NCBI GenBank assembly: GCA_050084985.1
Contig: JBITNC010000001.1
Location: 108,562,001-108,626,000, forward strand
Direction of reading: 5' to 3'
DNA: 64,000 bases
DNA from: Nageia nagi
Lineage: Eukaryota > Pinophyta
Both the position numbers and the translations under genes were made by a program. Below, in pieces: positions 23,300-35,215 of the stretch; position 1 is the stretch's first letter, and each line of letters opens with the position of its first letter. The notes under the pieces are model-generated. The model worked only from the letters and a program-made list of their open reading frames with translations. It had not been told where the DNA came from and searched no databases.

Positions 23300-24580
23300 T
23301 ATATTAACAAGGTGTAGTGTATTATGTACCTAGAGATGAAAATCCCTATTTAGATTGTAATAGTGCACACCTATCAAAAGAATTAGCTTTACCATCTACT
23401 CATCACTTTACAACACCTATATTACTAGAAAAACCATCAATTATAGGTGTGGGTAATAATAATCCTTCCTTAAACTCTTTGAAAGAAGAATGCATTATTA
23501 ATAAAGAATTTCCCAACACTTAAAAGATTAGTAATGATTCATCACCAAAAATAGAACCAATGTCTCAAGAAATACATACATGGGAAGAGAGACCATGAAA
23601 GTTAAATGAGTTAATTAAAGCTTCTTCATCAAAAATATATTCTCCTATGGATACATCAGTAAAAAGTGATGATTTTCAAGAAAAAGATAAGTCATAAAAT
23701 ATTTATCCCATGATCATAAAATTGATAGATTGTGGTATAGGAGAATTTGGGATCGATAATATTTTTTTAGCATTCTTTCTACCCAAGAATTAGGAAGACC
23801 AAGAGAATCTCCTAGTGTAGTGGGGCAATTGGTTTCATTAGGGAAATTCCATAACTAGATAGTATTTGTTTATAAAGGTCCTATAGAGCCACCTATCCTT
23901 CCTCTACCCCAACCTCATGAGGGTGTTTTTGTAACTCATTAGAATATTTATCACCTTATGTGAGATCATTTGTCCAAAGATACTTTGATATATGTCAATG
24001 GAAAGGGAAAGGTTTAGAGCAATATGAATAAGGACCTAGATATACAATTGATATTTATTACCAATTACCTACTAATAAAACAAGATTGGGATATAGAAGT
24101 AAGAATTGAAAGGAATCTAGTTGCAAAATAGTTGAACTAGAATAAAAAATATTAAAGTTTTAAAGGCCATCTAAAAAATCTAAAGGGATAATATGTCAAG
24201 ATAATATGGAATATGAAACATTATATTTAGAGAAGTTATTCCCTAATAATGTATCAAATAATATGGTATAAGTTGTAGAAATATCTAATGAAATTTTAGA
24301 AAAGGTATCTTTTGATTAGTCTAGAAGTGATGAGTTTGAATCATGAAGTCCAGTAAGCTCAAGTAGTTCTTCATCATACTTCTTGGTAAATGAAGATACT
24401 ATAGAGTTCACATTAATTTGAAAATAACCTATAATAAGTGACTTTAAAGATATAGATACTATATTACTAACTTCATACTTCACCATAAACACCACCTTAT
24501 AGAAAAAAAAAAGGTGAAGATGAAGAATATAACATAAATTATAAAAATTAAATTTTGATACCAAATTGATTGGAAGAAAG
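23300..24580 (+). pseudogene. Tat-1 protease-RT linker with G-patch-like segment
   Basis: Long, poorly conserved linker. A G-patch-like piece occurs at about 24008-24105 (KGLEQYE...TNKTRLGYRSKN), as in other Tat-type polyproteins. A Ser-rich run (SSSSSSSYFLVNED) lies near 24355. Stops throughout. The rest has no recognisable domain. Confidence 0.55.
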
Positions 24581-24589
24581 GGTCTCACA

Positions 24590-26060
24590 TGTTAATTGAA
24601 GAAACTATTAAGGTTGATCTAAGTGATGATCCTAACAATCCTAAGATCATTCAACTAGAAAAATCAGTAATTGAAAATGAAAGATGAGAATTTATGTTTA
24701 TAATTAAAGAAAAAAAATTGCATGGTCATACACTGATATGCCTAGGCTTGATCCTAACTTGGTAGTACATAACTTAAGTATTAAAGAAAATGCTAAACTT
24801 GTCAAATAGAAATTACAAAAAATGCATCCAACAATAACATTTATGGTGAAAGGAGAGTTATAAAAACTTTTAGAAGCCAAATTCATTCATCCCATTGATT
24901 ATTCTAACTAGATTTTCAACATGGTACTAGTCAAAAATTCCAATGGAAAGATTTGTATATGCAAAGACTTCAAATGAATTCCCACTACCAAACATAGATA
25001 GTTTGTTTGACTCTACTATTGGACATGAAATTTTCTCTTATAGATGGATTTTCAAGGTATAACCAAATAAAAGTAGCATCAAAAGATCAACATAAGACAA
25101 CATTCACAACACTTTGGAAAATGTTTTGCTATAAAGTACTCCCCTTTGGTTTAAAAAATGTAGGAGCTACTTACCAAAGGATGATGATGTACATTTTTCA
25201 TGATTACATGCATGATATTGTGGAAGATTACATAGATGATGTATTATCCAAATCTAAAACCTGAGAGGACCATCCAAAGGTACTCATCAAATTTTTAAAT
25301 AGATTACTAGAGCATAGTATTTGATTAAATCCTAAAAAATGTATTTTTGGGGTAACTTTAGGAAAATTATTATGTTTCATTATCTCTAGGTGAAAAATTG
25401 AAGTAGATATGAATACAATAAAAGCAATAGTAAATATGCATCCCCCTTCAAATATAAAACAATTGCAAATTTTATAAGGTAAGCTGTAGGTTGTAAGACA
25501 TCTTATCTTAGCTATTAGATAAGTGTAAACCATTTAATAAACTATTAAAAAAGGGGATTGAATTCCACTAGGGTAGTAAACAACAAGAAGTATTTGATGA
25601 AATAAAATTCTATATTTTTATCACCTCCAATTTTAGTTATGTCTAAATAAGGAGAACAATTCCTCTTATATACTTTTGCTATAGAATTGGCATTAAGAAC
25701 TATGATTTCTCAAAAGATCAAAAATAATAAGGAACAAGCTATATATTAACTTAGTTGAACCCCAGTTGGCTATGAAATCAAATATGTATACTTGGAAAAT
25801 TTTTGTTTGACTGTGGTTTTTGCAAATAAGAAATTAAGACATTATATTTTAAATCACATCACATACATAATCAATAAAGTAGATCCTTTGAAGTACATGA
25901 TGAATAAAACCTACCAAATGTAAGAACATCTAAATGGATCATGCATTTAACTAAATTTGATTTGTAATTCATAAGTCAAAAATCAATCAAAGGTCAAGTC
26001 ATAGCTAATTATTGCATGAAAGCACCATTATCTAATGATAAACCACTCATCATTGAATTA
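24590..26060 (+). pseudogene. Tat-1 reverse transcriptase and first RNase H
   Basis: Ty3/gypsy RT. Readable motifs: ENAKLVK-like stretch near 24790, IHPIDYSN-equivalent near 24885, NMVLVKNSNGKICICKDF (about 24920), then the open segment 25007-25264 with FSLIDGFSRYNQIKVA, FCYKVLPFGLKNVGATYQR and VEDYIDDVLSKSKT; the catalytic YxDD box is intact as YIDD near 25230. The first RNase H follows from about 25650 (FAIELALRTMIS...), with the expected AIYxLSxT and LRHYILNHITYIINKVDPLKY segments. Many TAG/TAA stops, and at least two frameshifts. Confidence 0.82.
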
Positions 26061-26094
26061 CCAAATGAACATATTTTATAATTAGATGAGGTGA

Positions 26095-26510
26095 AAGTAC
26101 ATGTTCAGCCTGAAGAAGATTGGGATATGGTGATATAATTTGATGGATCAAGATGCAAAAAAAGTGTAGGTACTGGTGTTGTATTTATCACACATCAAGG
26201 AGTTCCTATACCTTACTCTTTCAAATTTAATTTTTCATGTATAAATAACAATGTTGAGTATGAAGCTCTAATACTAGCCATAAAGAAAGATATGAAATCA
26301 AATCTAAAAAGAGTTAAATTCATTGGTGATTCATTGCTAATTGTAAACTAGGTTAAATGAATCTTTTAATGTGAAGAACCTCTACTAAAAAAGTACAAAT
26401 AATTAATAGGTAATCTATTGCTATCATTTGAAAAATATGACTTAGAAATAGTACCAAGTTAAACTAATAGATTTGTTGATGCCATGGCTTCAATTGGATC
26501 CTTGATACCT
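26095..26510 (+). pseudogene. Tat-1 second (archaeal-type) RNase H
   Basis: A second RNase H between the first one and integrase is the hallmark of Tat-lineage elements. Seen here: FDGSRCKKSVGTGVVFI (first catalytic Asp kept, about 26140), IPYSFKFNFSCINNNVEYEALIL (catalytic Glu kept, about 26210), FIGDSLLIVN (Asp kept, about 26322) and FVDAMASIGSLIP (final Asp kept, about 26475). Stops replace Gln codons. Despite decay all four acidic positions survive. Confidence 0.85.
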
Positions 26511-26539
26511 AAAAAACCCAATCAATAAACTATTCACAT

Positions 26540-27890
26540 CAAGATAGTCCAAATTACTCAATCCTCATTGGAAATAGATGGAGTAGAACATGCAGTTTTT
26601 GATATCACAATTGAAGATAAGAATTTATGGCATATCCAACTAGTCAAATTCTTAAGAGGTGGAATCCTACCTATCAATTTAACAAAGTCAACCAAGAAAG
26701 TGTTTAAATTAAAGGCTTATCATTTTTGCATGCTAGGGGATGTCCTATATCATAGAGGTTTTGATGGGATATTGCTCAAATGCTTAGAATGGGTGGATTC
26801 ACAAATTGTAATTTCATGCACACATGATGGAACATGTGAAGGACATTTTAGTGACCCTATAATAACTAAATGACTAATGTGTATGGGATATTATTGGCCC
26901 ATGATGGAGCATGATTGTATGGAATATGTTAAAAATTTGTTAAATGTTAATAACATTCAAATTTATTTAATCAACAATCGTAAGCATTATAACCCATGCA
27001 ATTGTTATGGTCATTTTTAAGATGGGCATTAGATTTGATAGGCAAAATATCTCCTATTTTTTTAGGAGGTCATAAATTTATAATAATAGCCATGGAATAC
27101 TTTACAAAATGGGTTGAAGATATTCCTATGATCTCAATGAAAGGATTAACGATAGCATAATTCATAGAACATCATATCATTTATCATTTTGAGATTCTTG
27201 CTCAAATCATCATTGATAATGGAAATAATTTTAAAAATAAAGAAATATTAGCCTTATGTCAAGGATATCATATTCAAATCAATTTGCCAACACCATATTA
27301 CCCCCAAGGAAATGTACAAGCTAAGGCTACAAATAAAATCATTCATACTATTCTACTTAAAATAGTTGATAATTATCATAGAGATTGGCATGTAAGAATT
27401 TCACATGCCTTATGGGCTTATCGTACTAGCATTCAAACTCCTACTAGGGCAACTGGGGCAACCACATTTTCTTTAATTTATTGAACAAAATTAGTATTTC
27501 CTCTAGAAATAGAAATCTCATCCTTACGAATTGCTCTACAAGATTACATTATAGATGAGGTAGCTCATCAAGAAAGGTTATATTAGTTATTTCTCCTAGA
27601 TGAGAGAAGAGTTAATGTGTTAGAACACATGTGTACATATCAAAATCAAATTAAATGAGATTTTGATAAAAAATTTAAATTCATGAATTTAATATAGGAG
27701 ACCTAGTATTAAAGGAAAACCAACAAACTTCACAAATGGAGAGGCAAATTTGAGACAAATTTACTCCTAATTAGTTAGGACCTTAAATTGTTAAAAGAAA
27801 ATTTGGATTAGAAGCATATCATTTAGCTAATCTAGAAGGTAATGAAGAGTGTGAACCAATAAATATCATACATTTTTGTCCCTTTTATAG
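26540..27890 (+). pseudogene. Tat-1 integrase
   Basis: N-terminal HHCC module around 26770-26970 (GHF...GYYWPMMEHDCMEYVKN; last Cys lost). Core: WALDLIGKISPIFLGG with the first catalytic Asp (about 27020), IIIDNGNNFKNKE with the second (about 27210), and YYPQGNVQAKATNKIIHT, where the catalytic Glu is Lys (about 27315). The open segment 27284-27484 continues with HALWAYRTSIQTPT and TTFSLIY. The C-terminal part reaches about 27890. Non-functional because of stops and the Glu-to-Lys change. Confidence 0.87.
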
Positions 27891-27959
27891 ATATAATTAC
27901 TTTTCTTATTTATGTATATATTATAAATATTTAGATAAAAGGAACCAAAATATTACAAT

Positions 27960-28339
27960 TAACTAGTAAAAATGAATGGGTTTAACAAATGATGATTAAG
28001 AGAATCAAGAGTGTTCACATGCCATTTGAAAGAAGAGGAATAAAAAAATAACCATGGTTTGAAAAGTCTAGATATTTTTGAGATAGATCCATATCTAGAC
28101 TCACTACATTTACTTTCCCAGGAGCATGGAATATTCTTCAATTACCTATTGATATACAAAGGAATCTAGCCTTGTGCCATTATCTAGGTACATTTAATGG
28201 TTGGAAAATTTGTGTTAAAGGAGAAAATCTTGAAATTTATCTAGATAGAGCTATGTATTTTCAAGGTTATTATCATTATTATGAGTAAGTATAGAAAATA
28301 AATTTAATATGCTTGTATTGCCTTAGATGAATTAGATTG
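27960..28339 (+). pseudogene. Tat-1 post-integrase ORF of unknown function, left part
   Basis: Downstream of integrase a further reading frame is recognisable by composition: FPGAWNILQLPIDIQRNLAL, ALCHYLGTFNGWKICVK and AMYFQGYYHYYE. I do not recognise the family. The nested gag-only element inserts at 28340-28344, and a similar Tyr/Lys-rich frame (FVPKPRKLKKVKRNINKLFS) resumes just after it at 36050, so the two halves may belong together. Confidence 0.45.
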
Positions 28340-28344
28340 TGGGA

Positions 28345-29120
28345 TGTTTACAAATATTTTGAGAATGCAAATAAATAGATAATTACAAAACCCAAAATAC
28401 CTATTTTGAGCTATGAATAGCAATTTAGACCATACAACAAAATAGATGAATAAGATAACCACTTTAGAATTATGATGAGAATACCAATCAAAAATTGTGA
28501 TTTGTATATTTACCTTACAAAGTGTACCTAACACTAAAGAATGATGAGCAGACAAATCCTACTTCAGAAGTTATAACCTAAAATACCACAAAAAGAGGAT
28601 CATGGATGATCTATATTTTGTACAAGAGGAGCATTGATGGTGTATTTAGCATGAAAAAGGAGTGCCAATGATCTTTATCAAAGTGTTCTTTACTTTCAAA
28701 TCAAGTCAATAATTTGCATATAGATGTTTCAATCAAAATATAGATTATCGATGTCAAAATAACTTGCATAAGGAAGTACACAAACCATAGTATTGAATGG
28801 TAGCATCAAGAGACACCTAAAGGATTGCCACCACCAAGACCAGATATTGGATCATGTATCTCTTTGATGTGGATTTACTATTAGTTCCCTATTTATATAG
28901 ATAATAATATGACCTACTTGTTAGGTCGATGTCTACCTACATAAATAGGGTTAGAACACAATACATATTGATATTCAAGATAATAATATATTCAAAATGA
29001 ACATTGACATTATAACCATATTCAAGATAAGCATTGATATTAATACATTAAATATTCTAGATATGCATTAGTGCAAATGAATGCATTTATTTAAACATAA
29101 ATAAATTTTATGTGATAATA
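28345..29120 (-). repeat. Tat-2 3' LTR
   Basis: In plus orientation begins TGTTTACAAATATTTTGAG and ends TATGTGATAATA. Aligns with 35216-36011 and 44771-45642. Contains three decayed palindromic units near 28596, 28627 and 28658, and a minus-strand TATA context (TTATATAGATA) near 28891. Confidence 0.9.
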
Positions 29121-29133
29121 GATACCCCACTTT
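29121..29133 (-). promoter_or_regulatory. Tat-2 polypurine tract
   Basis: Minus strand reads AAAGTGGGGTATC adjacent to the 3' LTR start, a typical purine-rich plus-strand primer. Confidence 0.7.
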
Positions 29134-29364
29134 GGATGAGAAATTGATATCACTAGGTGCATTGATATTTTTCATTCAAAGTACAAATCAAAATATCATA
29201 GTAATGAAATATTAGCAAGCATTGATAAGCATAATAGCAACACTAATTAATTTGAACTTCAACAAAGATTGTAATATAACAAGAACATGTAAAAGCTAGA
29301 TATGGGTTGAGAAAACTCCCTACTATATTTTTCAATCTACCCCTTGTCATGATATAGATAACAC

Positions 29365-29545
29365 ATGAAAACAAATGACCATACATAATAACACATGACT
29401 ACACATGACAACACATGACCATACATAACCACACATGACAACACATGATCATACATGACCACACATGACCATACATGACCACACATGACAACACATGACA
29501 ATACATGACCACACACAATGACACATGACAACACATGACCATATG
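29365..29545. repeat. 11-bp minisatellite ACACATGACNA
   Basis: About 15 tandem copies of an 11-mer (ACACATGACCA / ACACATGACAA / ATACATGACCA). The open minus-strand frame across it (HVLSCVVMYDHVLSCVVM) is an effect of the repeat, not a gene. Confidence 0.9.
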
Positions 29546-29619
29546 AAGACCTTGTCAATAAGAAAACATATGACATATGAAAACCTTGAAAAACACAAAT
29601 GAATAGCATACTATAAAAT

Positions 29620-29810
29620 GGGAGCTTAACTCTATGCCAAGAGGCATGATAATATGAGAGCTAAAACTCTATGTTAAGAAGCATGATATGATGGTGAGAG
29701 CTAAAACTCTACACCAAGAGGCATGGTATGATGATGAGAGCTAAAACTCTGTGCCAAGAGGCATGATATGTATGTGGGAGCTAAAACTCCATGCCAAGCG
29801 GCATATAAAA
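29620..29810. repeat. ~43-bp tandem repeat with two small palindromes per unit
   Basis: Five diverged units, each with GAGAGCTAAAACTCT and TGCCAAGAGGCATGATATGAT-like sequence (for example near 29657, 29697, 29738 and 29776). Each unit can form two hairpins. A lone related copy lies at about 32655-32690. Confidence 0.82.
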
Positions 29811-30561
29811 AAATAAAATCTAAAATATAGCCATATAGATAATTCTTCATTATGTCTAACGAATCAAGATATTCAATCTAATAAAATAAGGAACATAGGT
29901 AGTCTATTTTGATAGAATCACACCATTGATGATCCTTAACAATAGAAAAAGGTTGCAAGCAATCCTTTTGGAATTTTTGAAAATTGTAAAATCTAGATAA
30001 TGTTGTATTTTTTGGTAATTCTAACTGATTGCTCCATTTACATGCTTACAATCTATAGGTACATAAATCAAGATTATCTAGGGACATGTGATCTTGAAAT
30101 CTTATAAAAGAGGATTGGCCCCCATTTCATTATCACTTGCTTGCATTTTTAGAGTGGAGAGTGCTTAGAAGTTTTGAGAACTTATTCAGTGGGTGCTTAT
30201 TCCTAATTTTGATATTGTCAACCTATGATTAATTTTGCTTCTTTTTCTCATCTTCTTTTCATGGCTTTATTGATCACATGTTGAGAGGGACATAGAGCTA
30301 TTTTGGTGATGAACTCTCCTATTGGTCATTAGGTAAATCATCTTTACCTATCTTTTCTTTGGTGCATTCTTGAGTTTTCTTATGTTTTTATATTTTTCCT
30401 ATAAGTCTAATATTTTATTCCTAGGGTTTTACCCATTAGAATACCTTTGATTTTATTTTTGACTTTTACCACTATTTTTCATGTTTTTTACCTCCATGAT
30501 AAGGCTGGTCTTTTCCATATGAGCCTCTACATGAAATTTTGTCATTTTTCTATATGAGAAG

Positions 30562-30642
30562 AGGGTTGCTAGCAGTCCCTTCTACACTAGTTTAGACCAT
30601 GGGTAGTCCTCTTTTACTATAGTTTGGACCATGGGTGGTCCT
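30562..30642. repeat. three-unit palindrome array
   Basis: Three palindromic 16-18-mers spaced 32 bp apart: GGGTTGCTAGCAGTCCC (from 30562), AGACCATGGGTAGTCCT (from 30594) and GGACCATGGGTGGTCCT (from 30626). They match, after CpG decay, the GGACCGCGGGTGGTCC motif in the young Tat element. Confidence 0.75.
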
Positions 30643-30762
30643 CTTTTACTATTCTACAAAAATTAATAAAATGCATTGATAATTGAAACTAATATTACTT
30701 TTTGGGTATTTTTGCCAAGATCATAGTTATTACATGAGGGCTTTTGGAAAGAGTACTACTTT

Positions 30763-32523
30763 TATGGTTGCTTAATAATGGCCTCAATTAGATGAGAGTT
30801 GGAGCACATTCGAGGCTATTTCTTTAAGTTATTTGGCCTTTTCTAACTACATTTATCATTATAGAGATATGTTGATAGCTTTGATGGAGAGTTGGGATCC
30901 TAATTCCAACACCTTTCACTTACCCACCAAGGAGATTACTATGACACTTAAGGATATCTATAGGATCATTAAGTTACCTATCAAAGGTAAGTTGGTGAAC
31001 ATGGTCCTTGTTTCTAGCATGGAATGAGTAGAGGAGTGGGATACATGGCTTATAGGCTTATATGAGGTGAACCATTAGAAGAGGGGAGTATCCCTAATGA
31101 GACATGTACTAGAGGATCCCTCCAACACTAGATAACCTACAATTAAAGATTCTTATTGATTACTTACAAGATGTTATTATATATCTAGAGAAGAGTAGTG
31201 AGACATTTCATATGAGAATAGTTTTTATTATCATGGACATGGTCCTATATGAGTAGTGATATGCATGGTGCCCAATAATTTTGGCATAGCTATATCATGA
31301 TTTGCATTCATTTGTTGAGGTGGTGAGAAGGGGGAGATAGGTGGCTCACTCCATGATACTGTAGGTATGGGCCTATGATCACATAGGCATCTCTAAACTA
31401 GCCTCTCTATCATTGAATCTACCTAATGATATGCCCACATGGTAGTGGTGGGCAAATACACATGGTCCTAACTTTCTTAATATTGACCTAGAGGGATGGA
31501 AGATATGATTTGACACACTCATGTAGTCATAGATGTAGTGGCATCCTTATAGATATGACCTAGAGTGGATTAAGGATATGCATGAGCTAGCTTGGGTGAG
31601 ACACCTAACATATATTTAGGTATGTAGGGCATTAGTTGAGCCATATAAGCTAGAGCAAGTACTTTGATAGTTTGGGATACAACAAGGGACACCAGATGAC
31701 TACGGGATAGTAGTATGCTACTACCATAATAGGAACCAACCAAAGGACTATGAGCTAGTACTAGATTAGGATTCTAAGTGGACATCCCCTAATGAGGACT
31801 CAAAATTTGAGGATGATCTAGACATAGATAGTCTTGATCATACTAAGGAATACATGGACTAATGATGAGGACATACTCCTCACCACCTAGGCATATATGA
31901 GGTAGACCAACTTGAGGATGAGGGAGATGAAGCTAACATAGGAGAGGCATTTATAGGATGGTACATAGGGTACATACAATCAAAATGGGGCTCACATGAC
32001 ATGGGTGATACATGTGATGAGACACTAGATGTCAATCATGATGATAATGAGGAGACTAACATATACCAGGATAAATATGAGCCTGACATAGAGGAGGATA
32101 CAAATGTGGCTAAGGATGAGAATAAGGATGATGGTACATATTCTTTTTATCTTATATATATTTTTTATTTTATTTATAAAATGCATGAAATACTAATATG
32201 TGATTTCCATGTTATATGCAGATGATGAGGATCCAAAACCAAACATTACTTAGCTACATAGGCTCATAGAGCAAAAGGATGCTAAAATTAGAGATATACA
32301 AGGATAGCTATGATATGGAGGAGGAGAGTACACTAGCCTATACCAAGATCTATAAAGAGCAAATGCATGGGTTTAAGATCTTTATGAGTAGTTACACAAG
32401 GTTGAGATATAAATAGGTGAAGAGAAAGTGGGGGTTAAGAAGTACAAGGCTAGGTGTGGGGATAGTGGCTCTAATAGGGCTACTAGTTCTAGTGTAGGGG
32501 GAGGAGGTTCTTCTAGGAGATGA
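30763..32523 (+). pseudogene. plant mobile domain (PMD) protein relic, antisense in Tat-2
   Basis: PMD proteins occur as host genes and inside plant transposons; their biochemical role is unsettled. The N-terminal signature is clear at about 30860-31010: MLIALMESWDPNSNTFHLP, TKEITMTLKDIYRIIKLPI and KGKLV, matching the W-x-P-x-T-x-T-F-H-L-P...T-L-x-D-V...L-P-I-x-G pattern. The C-terminal half is visible in other frames: AYDHIGI near 31375, the Trp-rich DMPTWWWWANTHGPNF near 31430, and LVEPYKLEQVL then FGIQQGTPDDYG near 31635-31705. A Gly/Ser-rich tail with RCGDSGSN ends near 32523. Start chosen near ATG 30763, uncertain. Multiple stops. It runs opposite to the gag of the element that contains it. 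Confidence 0.8.
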
Positions 32524-32654
32524 TAGTTCTAGATATATGATGATCATTCAACCATGCTAAGATTTTGTAAAATGATTGATCTTTTTATAATATATAAAAG
32601 ATGACTTTTTGTTTATTTACTTTGTTGTTTGTGACATGTATTTATGATAAGTAT

Positions 32655-32790
32655 GATAGCTAAAACTCTATTCCAAGGTGCCTAAAAAGATGTAGTGATC
32701 TAGGAGTAGAAACTCCACATAAATATGTACTCATTAATTTTAAATTTGATAAAATTTATTTACAAAAAAGGACTATAGGTAGTCCATTTC
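32655..32790. repeat. right copy of a ~130-bp repeat flanking the PMD cassette
   Basis: Begins GATAGCTAAAACTCTATTCC and ends GGACTATAGGTAGTCC. The left copy at about 29777-29905 begins GGAGCTAAAACTCCATGCC and ends GGAACATAGGTAGTCT, with nearly equal spacing between these landmarks. Confidence 0.6.
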
Positions 32791-33099
32791 TAACAAAAAT
32801 AGAGTGCTAATGCTCCTATTATGATGTCAAAATGATCCTCCATTTTTTCCATCATGACATTGATTAGTTCATCTATCCTACTATTAGTTCTGTTAGTGTT
32901 AGTATAATCATGCATGTTTACCAAATGACATAACAAGAGGGCCTTGTGCCCCCATTGGTACTAGCTTCATTTTGTTTTTTTTCTTATTCTACCCCTATGA
33001 CAATGGGCTTTTTCATCATGTTTCCTTATGCATACAATATTCCTACATTATGCTATGGCATGGTATTCTTGTAAATCTCCAATTTCTCATTATCTGCAT

Positions 33100-35150
33100 G
33101 TATGAGAGTCTTTTTTTGTTCTTTTGGTTTTTCAAATGATATTACTTTCTTTTCTACTAAATCTTGGACAATGTATTTAAACATTTTACATTCACATGTT
33201 TTGTTTCCATTAATTATATGATAAGCACAAAATCCACCTATAATTTTAGTGAATTTTTAACTCATGGATGGTAGTTGAATCAAAACCTTTTGAAGTAATG
33301 ATTGTAACAACTCATCATGGTCTTCTATAATCTTGGTGTATACTCTAGGGGTTTTATGCTTGTATGTACAAGGTGTTTCTTTTGCCATTGTAATTGTTGT
33401 TATCATTTTCATAGTTGATGGTTTCTTTTTTCTCTTTTAAATTTTCAATAACCAATTTTTACTAGGTGCTTCTCTTTTTGAATCATGGACATAATCATCT
33501 CAGAGAGGGGTTGCTCTAGATAGTTGAAAAATTCCAATATCATCTCATCTCTAAGGGATTTTATCAACATATGCTTTAGCTCTTTTTCATTTAAATTTAT
33601 GAATGTGGCTATTTTCTTCCATGCTTTTATAAATTCATTAAATGAATGATTGATTCTCACCTTGTATCATTCTCGCTAAATCAACAAGGGTTGTTTTTAT
33701 TTTTATATTATGTTGATATTAATTTATAAACTCTTGTTTTAATTGCTCATAGCTGGTGATACATTAATTTTCAAGATTGTAAACCAATCAATAGCTTCCT
33801 TCCCTAAACTAAGTTGAAATAATTATGGTAACATATCTAGATCATGTTGATGGTTATAAGCTGATTCCTAAAATATTATGATATGTATTTTTGGATCATT
33901 AATGCCATCATATTTGCTAAAATCCATATCTTCCCCTTCCAATGTTTTGCCTTTTATTTTTGAACAAAAGGGATGCCTTTCATTTAGTTATTCACCTTCT
34001 TTTTCATTACTTAATAATGTTAACCTCTTCAATTTTTTAGCCATTTCTTTTAGTTGGGCCATTCTTTTCTTTGATTTTTCTTTTTCATTTTGCATAGTTA
34101 TATTGTCATGGGTTTTCTCTTTCTCTAGAGGATTGGGTTTTTTAGTTTTTTCTCCATTCTTATATTCAGGTGTTTTAGGAGTGAATCTCCCATTTTGATC
34201 TCTCCATTCTTGAATTAGTTGATTATCTAACTCTCTTATGATTACCTATCTTACACATAATTGAGCTTTGCAATAGGATTATGTGCCTATTATTTTTCTC
34301 ACTTCTATCTCTTTAATCTCTTTTTCTCTATCTAATTAATAAGGGTAATCATTAATAAGTCCTTGTGCTATAGGATCAATTTCAAATTCTATTTATGTTT
34401 CATTATCTAACTCATTATCAAATTCAATGATCTCATATCTAAATGTTCATAATTAGCTTCTTCTAGTGTTATTAATTTATGACTTTTTAAATTTTTCACA
34501 CATGTTAAGGATGATGCAGATTGATGAAGGTTTGATTTAGGGATGGAAGGATAAAGTATATAAAAATTAACATGGCTTTCCATAGGAAAAATGGGTTGCA
34601 TGTGATCCATTTCAATATGATTTAAACTACAGATGATCCTTTGTTGACTTGTTAAAGTGTACATCAAGAGGTGTGGCTTAGCCAACAGTATCCTAGAAGA
34701 TGACCTAGAACTATTTTCAATCAAAAATTTATAGATGATATGTAATGAATGAGGCATGGTAGCATATTTGGTAAACCTATAGAATATCTTAACAAGTTTT
34801 ATGAATTCTTGCACTAGCCTTAATTTATCTTTTGTTATTTTTAGATTATTAGATTTTTTAGATCGATAAAGGGCTAATTGAAATTTATTTTCAAAAGATT
34901 TGATTATTTCTTCTTCAAGGCTCTCATTGTGTTTTGATTTCCCATGATAAGATTCATCATCTATTATATTTATGCTTATTTTACCAAGCTTATCATTGTC
35001 TTCAAAATCTTAATGATAAAATTCATCATTAGAAAAATTGGTTTCAATAGTGAAAGGGAAACTTTATTTAACCTAGCACTTTTTCTTATTAATGTTACAC
35101 CTTTCCATGATTTTCTTTTTATTTTAGTTGGTTCAAGTTTTGATTGATTT
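33100..35150 (-). pseudogene. Tat-2 gag
   Basis: Minus-strand gag between the PBS and the PMD cassette. The open segment 34814-34407 is the N-terminal part. The capsid domain end is at 33660-33445: FNEFIKAWKKIATFINLNE, KSLRDEMILEFFNYL, with the helical pattern of gypsy gag. A zinc knuckle follows at about 33250-33150 in another frame: CAYHINGNKTCECKMF, keeping Cys, His and the last Cys. After it no protease, RT or integrase similarity is seen before the PMD region, so pol has been lost or was never there. Confidence 0.7.
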
Positions 35151-35195
35151 AATGATAAAATATCTAATGAATTTTCATATTTTTAAAAGTTAAGG

Positions 35196-35213
35196 TTCAC
35201 ATAAGGTTCATTA
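35196..35213 (-). promoter_or_regulatory. Tat-2 primer binding site (decayed)
   Basis: Minus strand TAATGAACCTTATGTGAA, two bases from the LTR. It matches TGGTGAACCCGACGTGAA of the young Tat element with only G-to-A and C-to-T type differences. Confidence 0.75.
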
Positions 35214-35215
35214 AA

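Noticed and set aside
29337-29609. Open minus-strand frame with repeated HVLSCVVM
   Set aside because: It is the translation of an 11-bp minisatellite; no start context or homology.
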